Source: Bradyrhizobium erythrophlei
GTDB lineage: Bacteria; Pseudomonadota; Alphaproteobacteria; Rhizobiales; Xanthobacteraceae
Reading direction: 5' to 3'
Assembly: GCF_900129425.1 (NCBI RefSeq)
Contig: NZ_LT670817.1
Location: forward strand, 4,650,001-4,714,000
Length of the DNA stretch: 64,000 nucleotides
Shown here: positions 57,985 to 64,000 of the stretch, piece by piece
How positions within the stretch are numbered: the stretch's first letter is position 1
Layout: each line of letters opens with the position of its first letter
Notes under the pieces: generated by a model
Told to the model about the DNA's origin: nothing
The model's input: only the letters and a program-made list of their open reading frames with translations
Database searches by the model: none
Program-made: the position numbers and the translations under genes

Positions 57985-58061
57985 GACGAGAATGCGCATT
58001 CGACAGAACGCCCGCGGCAGGGCACACTGGCAGTATCCCGCCCTAACGAAAAGCCCCCGTC

Positions 58062-59003
58062 ATGACGCATCATCATCTGCATTCAAGCCCCGAAACCTGC
58101 CACTGGGGGTTCTTCGAAGCCAGGCTCAAACCCGTGCTCACCGTCGCCAGCGGCGATGAGGTCACCGTCGACACCATCAGCGGCGGACCGGACGTGGTGC
58201 CGGACCGGAATCGATTCCACGTTCCGCCCGAACTCGCGGCGGTGCACGCCAAAAACGAGCGGATGGTGCCCGGTCACATCCTGACCGGCCCGATCGCGGT
58301 CGAAGGCGCCAAGCCCGGCGACGTGCTCGAGGTCGAGATTCTCGACGTCAGGCTGCGGCAGGACTGGGGCTACAATCTGATCCGGCCGCTCGCCGGCACC
58401 CTGCCCGATGATTTCCACGAGACCCGGCTGCTCAACATTCCCCTCGATGCGGAGCGGATGGTGGGCCGGCTGCCGTGGGGGCTCGATCTGCCGCTTCGGC
58501 CGTTCTTCGGCGTGATGGGCGTGGCGCCGCCGCCGGCCTGGGGCCGCATCACCTCGCTGATCCCGCGCGCGATGGGCGGCAATTTGGACAACAAGGAGCT
58601 GATCCCCGGCGCCAAACTTTATCTGCCGGTGTTCGTGCCGGGCGCGCTGTTTTCCTGCGGCGACGGCCACGGCGTGCAGGGCGACGGCGAGGTCTGCGTC
58701 ACCGCAATCGAGACCGCGCTGCAGGGCCGTTTCCGGCTGACGCTGCGCAGGGATTTGCGGCTCGATTATCCCCGCGCCGAGACGCCTGATCATTACATGA
58801 CGATGGCGATGGATCCCGACCTCGACCAATGCGTGGTGCGCGCGCTGCGCGACATGATCGTGCTGCTCGGCGAAAAGCGCAACCTGTCGCGCGAGGACGC
58901 CTACACGCTCTGCAGCCTCGCCGCGGATCTGCGCGTGACCCAGACCGTCAACGGCTCCAAGGGCATTCACTGCATGATCGCCAAGTCGGTGGTGCATGGG
59001 TGA
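58062..59003 (+). CDS. Acetamidase/formamidase family protein
   Basis: This 313-residue amidase of the FmdA family has the N-terminal HWGFFEARLKPVLTVASGD, GHILTGPIAVEGAKPGDVLEV, FFGVMGVAPP and GGNLDNKELIPGAKLYLPVF segments, plus GALFSCGDGHGVQGDGEVC with the conserved His and Glu. The family hydrolyses formamide or acetamide. The protein is somewhat short but spans the whole domain. It stands alone. Confidence 0.9.
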   Translation: MTHHHLHSSPETCHWGFFEARLKPVLTVASGDEVTVDTISGGPDVVPDRNRFHVPPELAAVHAKNERMVPGHILTGPIAVEGAKPGDVLEVEILDVRLRQDWGYNLIRPLAGTLPDDFHETRLLNIPLDAERMVGRLPWGLDLPLRPFFGVMGVAPPPAWGRITSLIPRAMGGNLDNKELIPGAKLYLPVFVPGALFSCGDGHGVQGDGEVCVTAIETALQGRFRLTLRRDLRLDYPRAETPDHYMTMAMDPDLDQCVVRALRDMIVLLGEKRNLSREDAYTLCSLAADLRVTQTVNGSKGIHCMIAKSVVHG

Positions 59004-59081
59004 GGTCCAGCATTCCGGGGCGATGCGAAGCAATCGAGCTGCAGTAAAGGCATCAATATCTCGGCATCGGTGGTGAGCTCC

Positions 59082-59195
59082 CTCTCCCCTTGTGGGAGAG
59101 GGTTGGGGTGAGGGGTTCAGGTCTATCGTGAGAGCGTAACCCCTCACCCGGATCGCATCTGACGATGCGATCCGACCTCTCCCACAAGGGGAGAG
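59082..59195. repeat. Nested inverted repeat (~114 bp)
   Basis: Perfect 20-bp arms CTCTCCCCTTGTGGGAGAGG (59082-59101) and its complement (59176-59195) enclose a second pair (GGGGTGAGGGGTT / AACCCCTCACCC) and a terminal hairpin GGATCGCATC-TGAC-GATGCGATCC (59150-59173). Each outer arm also carries a short dyad of its own. The unit lies between the formamidase-like gene and the insertion sequence and is of the kind dispersed in alphaproteobacteria. Confidence 0.9.
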
Positions 59196-59247
59196 GTGAC
59201 GCGTACGCGCGTGCGCAGATTTAATTTTTTTCAGACAGCCAATCTCA

Positions 59248-60183
59248 GTGTCTGTCCGGAGAGTTCTTGAATCATATGAATCATCTGTGATTCAAGAGTG
59301 GTGGCCTGATTCGAGGAGGGGTCACCGATGTGGACGAGCAAGAATCGCGCCCGATACGACCGCAGCATGTTGCGCTATCCGAGCGATCTGACCGACGACG
59401 AATGGAGACTGGTCGAACCGCTGATCCCGCCGGGCAAGACTGGCGGTGGCAAGCGCACGGTGATCATGCGGGAGGTGGTGAACGGCCTCATGTACATTCT
59501 CTCGACCGGCTGTCAGTGGCGCGCGATCCCGAAGGACCTGCCGCCGAAAAGCTCGGTCCACGACTACTTCGACCTGTGGACCTATGACGGCACATTGGAA
59601 CGAATCCACGATGCGCTCTATCAGCAGTGTCGAGAACAAGCCCAGCGGAAAGCCAGTCCGACTGCCGCCATCATCGATAGCCAGAGCGTGAAAAGCGCGG
59701 AAAAAGGGGGGCGTTCATTGATCCGCACGGCTACGATGCGGGCAAGAAGATCAAGGGCAAGAAGCGGCACATTCTTGTCGACACAGTAGGTCTCCTGCTC
59801 CACGCCGTCGTTCATCCGGCCGACATCCAGGATCGCGATGGCGGCGCTCTCGTCATGACGACATTGTTCGGGATGTTTCCGTTTTTGAAGAAGCTGTTCG
59901 TCGATAGCGGATATAAAGGACCGAAATTTGCCAATGCGCTTGCGAAACTTCGACCGCATATCGAGATCGAAATCGTCAAACGTTCCGATCAGGTCAGCAG
60001 CTTCGTGGTGTTGCCTAAACGCTGGATCGTCGAGCGCACCATTGCGTGGCTCAACCGCTGCCGCCGCCTGGCCAAGGATTGGGAGTGCCTCAACCGAAAG
60101 GCGTTGGCGTTCTTGCGACTCGCCTCAATCCGCTTCATGCTCAGAAAACTCTGCAATCCGGCCTGAAGTCTCCGGACAGACAC
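59248..60183 (+). mobile_element. IS5-family (IS427-like) insertion sequence with TCA target duplication
   Basis: The ends are GTGTCTGTCCGGAGA (59248-59262) and its exact complement (60169-60183), flanked on both sides by TCA (59245-59247 and 60184-60186). This fits the TNA duplications of the IS427 group. The 936-bp length fits as well. A further dyad, CTTGAATCA/TGATTCAAG, follows the left end. The only gene is the transposase. The clean ends suggest a fairly recent insertion. Confidence 0.93.
59328..60166 (+). CDS. IS5-family transposase, read in two frames (-1 shift)
   Basis: The N-terminal frame (MWTSKNRARYDRSMLRYPS, DDEWRLVEPLIPP, GCQWRAIPKDLPP, IIDSQSVKSAEKGG with the first catalytic Asp) loses homology after a GAAAAAGGGGGGCG run at about 59699-59712. 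The family sequence continues in the -1 frame (FIDPHGYDAGKKIKG, KRHILVDTVGLLLHAVVHPA, VDSGYKG, RWIVERTIAWLNRCRRLAKD with the catalytic Glu), ending at 60166. IS427-group elements often need programmed frameshifting, and the A-run and G-run offer a slippery site, so this may be a functional two-frame gene. A 1-nt deletion that inactivates it is the alternative. Confidence 0.85.
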
Positions 60184-60240
60184 TCAGACACACCTTCGCG
60201 ATCTCGCGGCGCGGTACGTCCGAGGTTTGCCAAAAACATC

Positions 60241-60660
60241 CGCCCTGAAAACAGAGGGCGTGGGGAATGCCGGGCGCCCGATGCACCCGCAGCCTCGTGT
60301 GCGCATATTGGTAGTAAGTATGCACACGAGTATTCACAGCGAGCCATCGGAAATCACCCGACATTCCCGCACGCAATGGTTTACGGCTTATACCGTGCTC
60401 TCCCCGGTGATCGGCTTTCTTGCCACCGTCGTTACGCGGATTAATCCGCAAACTTGACACCAGCGTCGGGGTGTCAGGACCACACGTCTTCGCCGTCCGC
60501 TGCAAGCAACGCCCGTCAAGCGCGCCGCCGCGTCCACCGCATCCCGCCCCGCGTCCGTGACGTCGCGAGCCGCCCCTCTGAGTGGGACGGGACGGCCAGA
60601 GACATACAACTGATTTGGGTCTTCGGAAAACCAGAATATTTTTTCAAAAGGGGCTGGACA
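60241..60660. repeat. Structured dispersed repeat, copy B (~420 bp)
   Basis: This is the second copy of the element at 45735-46151, same orientation. Most positions are identical, but two adjacent hairpins differ: GCGGATTAATCCGC (60436-60449) replaces TTGCAAA-AGA-TTTGCAA, and TGACACC/GGTGTCA (60455-60476) replaces TGATGCC/GGCATCA. Both remain base-paired. It begins 58 bp after the insertion sequence. Confidence 0.93.
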
Positions 60661-60927
60661 CGAAATCGGAAAGCACGCCCGTCGGGCAAATCAGCTTGAT
60701 CCGTTTCAACAAATCAGGTTTTAGAAAACTCTGAATGGCCGAACTCGTGTCGTCCTGACGCCTCGGCGCTGGCGTCAAATTCCGAATTCTCTTGATCTCC
60801 AGCGGCAATCGCTTCCTTATATAAGCAATTCGGTGACCCCGGCCGCGGCGAGCCCGGTCGCCAGGAACTTGCTTTCGCCAGTGGAGTTTTCGCAGCGTCT
60901 CATTTGGGAATCCGGAAAGGTCACAAC

Positions 60928-61335
60928 ATGATATCGCGCCGCACTATCGTTTTTTCGCTGACGGCCGGCACGTTGCTCGCCACCGCTTTGCCGGTTTTCG
61001 CACAATCCCGCCGCAGCAAATCGATCCAGATGCTCGACACGGACAATGATGGCACCGTCGATCTCGCCGAAGCCAAGAAGGCGGCTTCCGCGGTGTTTGA
61101 CAAGCTGGAACGCGACAAGGACGGCACGCTGGACAAGCGTGAATTGTCCCGGAGAGTTTCGGCCAAGGACCTGGCCGCTGCCGATCCCGACCACGACGGC
61201 ACGCTCACCAAGGACGAGTATCTTGCCCTCGTCGAGCAACGTTTCAAAGCGGCCGACCCGGATAATGACGGAACGCTGGACGCCAAGGAACTCAATAGCG
61301 CGGCGGGCCGCTCCCTGCTGCGGCTCTTGAGATAG
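60928..61335 (+). CDS. Exported EF-hand calcium-binding protein
   Basis: This 135-residue protein starts MISRRTIVFSLTAGTLLATA with signal cleavage near VFAQ. The mature protein carries four EF-hand loops: DTDNDGTVDLAE, ERDKDGTLDKRE (position 1 is Glu), DPDHDGTLTKDE and DPDNDGTLDAKE. It is probably a periplasmic calcium-binding protein; its partner is unknown. GGAAAGG precedes the ATG at 60928. Confidence 0.9.
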   Translation: MISRRTIVFSLTAGTLLATALPVFAQSRRSKSIQMLDTDNDGTVDLAEAKKAASAVFDKLERDKDGTLDKRELSRRVSAKDLAAADPDHDGTLTKDEYLALVEQRFKAADPDNDGTLDAKELNSAAGRSLLRLLR

Positions 61336-61451
61336 CTGCACGACGCCAGGCCACCTAGGCCCGTCGCAGACCTTCCTCGGAACGTTGGCCGGATCGCGAG
61401 CGCCCGCGGCGCTCGCCGGGGCAGCCGTGCGGATCTCTCGATCGAGAACGC

Positions 61452-61766
61452 TCAGCAGCCTTGATCGGCCATCTTCGCCGAAGGTTTCGCACCCTGTGCC
61501 TGCTGCGCCGCAGTGGGCTCGCCTTGCATCTGCCTCTGGGCGTCCTGCGATGACGTGGCCTTTGCTCCAGCCACGCGGTTCATCGTATCCGTAGGCGGGT
61601 GCTCACCGGTGTTTGCCGAACCTGTCGTGGTGGACTGACCGGTGGAGCCGGGCGTCGGACCAGAGCCGGCGTCCTTGCCGCCGGTGTTGCAAGGGCCGGC
61701 GTTTGCGGTCCCCACGCTCAAAACCATGATGGCGCAGGCTGCGAGAGCGATCTGTTTCGCGTTCAT
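61452..61766 (-). CDS. Hypothetical exported low-complexity protein
   Basis: This 104-residue protein has signal peptide MNAKQIALAACAIMVLSVGT with cleavage at ANA-G. The mature chain is rich in Gly, Ser, Thr, Gln and Ala (SGPTPGSTGQSTTTGSANTG; QDAQRQMQGEPTAAQQAQG) with a Cys near each end (PCNTGG and a final DQGC). GAGGAGAGG precedes the ATG. Such short, disordered periplasmic proteins recur in Bradyrhizobium; no function is known to me. Confidence 0.8.
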   Translation of the reverse strand: MNAKQIALAACAIMVLSVGTANAGPCNTGGKDAGSGPTPGSTGQSTTTGSANTGEHPPTDTMNRVAGAKATSSQDAQRQMQGEPTAAQQAQGAKPSAKMADQGC

Positions 61767-61877
61767 TTGCCTCTCCTCGATTTCTTCTCATCCTTCGGTG
61801 AGTTCGCGCCTTCGGCGCACCTCCGAGGAATGTAAGGCAACCAAGCAGGACAACGCATGTTCCCATGGACGCGAAAT

Positions 61878-62846
61878 CTAACCCAGCCGCCAGCCGACCT
61901 CGGTGGCGAAGCTCTGGTAGAAGTCGGCGTCGTAAGCGCGTTCCGGCGTTTGCCGCACGCGCTCGTCGAGCTGGCGGGCGTCGTCGCCGACCAGGATGCG
62001 CCACTGTCCGGCCTTGACGCCATCGAGAATGACTTTCGCGGCGGCCGCGGCCGTCATCGGCGCATCGTCGCGAAAACTGCGGGCGCGTTCGGCGGCGAGC
62101 GCCTGGACCTCGTCATCCGACATCGTCGACGCATCGATACCCCCTGCGGAAAGACGCACGCGGGTCAGCGCGACTTCGTTGTCGCTGAGGCGATCGGAAT
62201 CGGTGCCGCTCTGGACTTTTCGGGAATTGGAAACAATTGACGTGCCGACGTGGCCGGGCATCACCACGGAGCATTTGATGTGCGGCGCGTTGAGCCGGAG
62301 ATCGTTGATCAGCGCTTCGGTAAATCCCTTCACCGCGAACTTCGCCGAGCTATAGGCCGTGTGCGACACGCCCATTCCGATCGAGGCCCAGAAACCGTTG
62401 ACGCTACTGGTATTGATGATGTGGCCCTCGTCGGCCTTCACCAGCAGCGGCAGGAAGGTGCGAACACCCAGATAGACCCCGCCCCAGCAGATGTTGAAGG
62501 TCTTTTCCCACTGCTCCCGCGTGTTGGTGAACAGGCTGCCGCCGCCGCCGATGCCGGCATTGTTGAACAAGAGATGGATCCGGTCGATCGCCTGCTGCTC
62601 GATCAGTTCGTCGCGAAAGCGTGTGAGCTGGTCCTCGATCGAGACGTCGGCGATATGCGTGGTGATGCGCAGCCCCTGCGGCAGCTTTTCCACCTCGCAC
62701 AGCCGCTTTGTCTCGGCCATTGCATCGGCGGAGACATCGCACATCGCGACATTGCAGCCCTCGGCGACCAGTTGCCGTGCCAGCTCGCGCCCCATGCCCG
62801 TGCCGCCTCCGGTGATGACAGCAGTTTTTCCGGCAAAATCCTTCAT
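61878..62846 (-). CDS. Short-chain dehydrogenase/reductase
   Basis: This 322-residue SDR has the NAD(P) loop TGGGTGMGRELA, NNAGIGGGGS and the catalytic Ser and Y-x-x-x-K segment (NTSSVNGFWASIG...AYSSAKFAVKGF). The C-terminal extension beyond residue ~250 (ERARSFRDDAPMTAAAAAKVIL) is typical of the longer cis-dihydrodiol/steroid-type SDRs. ATG at 62846; the frame continues upstream without conservation. The substrate is unknown. Confidence 0.9.
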   Translation of the reverse strand: MKDFAGKTAVITGGGTGMGRELARQLVAEGCNVAMCDVSADAMAETKRLCEVEKLPQGLRITTHIADVSIEDQLTRFRDELIEQQAIDRIHLLFNNAGIGGGGSLFTNTREQWEKTFNICWGGVYLGVRTFLPLLVKADEGHIINTSSVNGFWASIGMGVSHTAYSSAKFAVKGFTEALINDLRLNAPHIKCSVVMPGHVGTSIVSNSRKVQSGTDSDRLSDNEVALTRVRLSAGGIDASTMSDDEVQALAAERARSFRDDAPMTAAAAAKVILDGVKAGQWRILVGDDARQLDERVRQTPERAYDADFYQSFATEVGWRLG

Positions 62847-63154
62847 GGGATCGCCCGCCTTCCGTTGGAATTGATGTCGTGGAGATTTTGGTTGGAGCGA
62901 GACAGTTTGAAGCCCCGCCCCCTTGTCTCGGGGTGAGACCATTCGAATTCGGACAAGCCTCAATAAGTCCCGGAAACACCGCCTAGCAAGCACTATTTGC
63001 TGGTTGGCGTTCGAGACGACGCGAACGAAATGCCAGTGTTTGCGGTCGATGGGGTCGGCCCGAAGGGTGGAATAGCTGAAAGCGTATTCCGCCACTTTTC
63101 GGCGCCAAGGGCGGCGCATCACGCCACGGTATTGCGACCTATGGGCTTACGGGC
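62847..63154. other. Intergenic gap
   Basis: These 308 bp upstream of the SDR gene contain no credible gene, repeat or RNA. They should hold the SDR promoter on the minus strand; no clear -35/-10 pair was seen. Confidence 0.5.
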
Positions 63155-63367
63155 TCAGTCCACGGTCGGCAGGTGCCGCATGGTGAATTCGATCTGACCG
63201 TCCGGAAGCTGCCGCCAGTTTTCGACCACCGCCGTGTATCCGGCCTGCGGAAATTGATCGAGGATTTCGCGAGCTTTCAGACGCGCCGCGTCGATCGGCA
63301 ATCTAAATATCTGGGGCTGCCGAAGGCCGGACATCCGGTCGGCCAGATCGCGGGGGCGAACGCGCAT
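63155..63367 (-). CDS. Conserved hypothetical small protein
   Basis: This 70-residue soluble protein contains MRVRPRDLADRMSGLRQPQ, then a helix and a C-terminal beta segment (YTAVVENWRQLPDGQIEFTMR). ATG at 63367 has GGGAGG about 6 nt upstream. I recall similar short proteins in Bradyrhizobium but no assigned function. It is divergent from the small membrane protein at 63574. Confidence 0.75.
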   Translation of the reverse strand: MRVRPRDLADRMSGLRQPQIFRLPIDAARLKAREILDQFPQAGYTAVVENWRQLPDGQIEFTMRHLPTVD

Positions 63368-63573
63368 GTCGCACCTCCCTAGCTCTCGCGAGTTTTCGGT
63401 GGGCACCCTGAGCATCGAAGCGGGCATTTCAAGGAACGGGCCATGATGCCGTGACAGTTGTCCCCGCTAATCACTGTCCCACATACCATCTGCAGCGTCC
63501 TGTCGTTCGTCGCTCGCGCGTCCGCAACGAGGACCCGGGCGCCGGCGGTCAAGTCGTGCTAGGAGTAAAACCG

Positions 63574-63759
63574 ATGGAAAACCAGGACGGTCCCGAACCT
63601 AGCAACCTGCACCACATCAAGCGCCCCAGGCTCCGTCTGAGCCGTACGCGCCTGGTGATGCTGTTGCTGTTGATTGTGGCTATTCCGATCTTCATCAGCC
63701 TGGCCAACAAGGCGGTGCGCGAAAATTCGGAGGCGATCAGGCAGAGTTTCGGCCGATAG
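63574..63759 (+). CDS. Small hypothetical membrane protein
   Basis: This 61-residue protein has a basic N-terminal half (HHIKRPRLRLSRTRL) and one hydrophobic segment (VMLLLLIVAIPIFISLA), then a short tail ending QSFGR. AGGAG precedes the ATG by about 8 nt. An upstream extension (to 63451) is not conserved in appearance. Function unknown. Confidence 0.65.
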   Translation: MENQDGPEPSNLHHIKRPRLRLSRTRLVMLLLLIVAIPIFISLANKAVRENSEAIRQSFGR

Positions 63760-63836
63760 CGCGCGGGCGCGGGATAGCTGAAACAAAAGCAGTCATGGCG
63801 AATTATCCCGGGGTATTCACCCCAAGGGAGACGGCC

Positions 63837-64000
63837 ATGAAAATCACGACGATTGTGCTGGCAGTCGCGTTCGCGCTTTCCAGTAGCTTTGCGCTCGCCT
63901 ACTCCGGGCACAGGCACCACCACCACATGCGCTATCACTCAGCCAGTCCGAACGGCACGGCTGGCGGGGCGACGTCATTGAGCGGAACCGGCTCCTCCCA
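63837..64000 (+). CDS. Partial exported histidine-rich protein (3' end outside window)
   Basis: The frame starts MKITTIVLAVAFALSSSFAL with a signal peptide, then a His-rich stretch (SGHRHHHHMRYHSASP) that could bind metal, and a Gly/Ser/Thr-rich region; 54 codons are visible. GGGAG lies 7 nt before the ATG. It is cut by the right edge, so family and length are unknown. Confidence 0.7.
   Translation, partial: MKITTIVLAVAFALSSSFALAYSGHRHHHHMRYHSASPNGTAGGATSLSGTGSS

Overview
The window looks like chromosomal sequence from an alphaproteobacterium of the Bradyrhizobium/Rhodopseudomonas group (Nitrobacteraceae). The basis is a high-GC composition, a nuoABCDEF order interrupted by small lineage-type genes, a tig-clpP-clpX-lon block, a glnB-glnA pair behind a sigma-54 site, a DUF2842 gene beside ctaA, and several intergenic palindromic repeats of the kind common in these genomes. 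The genus is inferred from these features and has not been tested by database search. No rRNA, CRISPR array, prophage or integrative element was seen.

Layout. 0-6.9 kb (minus strand): front half of the complex I operon, nuoA-B-C-D-E-F. It carries four extra genes: a four-helix-bundle protein flanked by inverted arrays of a 7-bp repeat (between nuoC and nuoD), an FkbM-type methyltransferase (between nuoD and nuoE), a 54-residue membrane protein (between nuoE and nuoF) and a membrane-anchored protein after nuoF that runs off the left edge. 7.1-10.7 kb: a Rieske oxygenase, an MFS transporter and an orphan TRAP-type binding protein. 10.9-14.5 kb: a tiny membrane protein with its own terminator, tRNA-Asp, an HU-like protein, pepT, a methyltransferase pair and tRNA-Val. 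14.5-21.5 kb (minus): protein quality control in the order tig, clpP, clpX, lon, with tRNA-Leu upstream of tig. 21.7-25.6 kb: a copper-ligand-depleted multicopper-oxidase-like protein, an enolase-superfamily enzyme and the NAD(P)HX repair enzyme. 25.8-27.9 kb: nitrogen control (sigma-54 promoter, glnB, glnA, terminators).

28-45.6 kb: mixed housekeeping and metabolism. It holds a FAH-ketopantoate reductase fusion, a receiver-histidine kinase hybrid, a glutamine-amidotransferase-like hydrolase, a diguanylate cyclase, rplM-rpsI, a thioesterase, an enoyl-CoA-hydratase-like protein, a CoA-binding protein followed by metY, an FTR1 iron permease, ctaA, DUF2842, a deacetylase-like protein without metal ligands and a CelD-type acetyltransferase. 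46.7-54.9 kb: an L,D-transpeptidase, then an exopolysaccharide locus with a chain-length/kinase-like protein, an export lipoprotein, a glycosyltransferase, the initiating sugar-phosphate transferase and a polymerase. 54.9-64 kb: a reductase, DUF169, YdcF and formamidase-like genes, an IS5-family insertion sequence with a clean TCA target duplication, an EF-hand protein, an SDR and small secreted or membrane proteins; the last gene is cut by the right edge.

The two most unusual signals are (i) the four-helix-bundle cassette whose inverted heptamer arrays sit inside the nuo operon and supply the nuoC stop codon, and (ii) two copies (45.7 and 60.2 kb) of a ~420-bp structured repeat. The two copies are nearly identical except in two adjacent hairpins: the second differs only by compensatory base-pair changes in its stem, and the first keeps a palindrome at the same place with unrelated sequence. 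Several genes are enzyme homologues that lack expected catalytic residues; these are noted individually.
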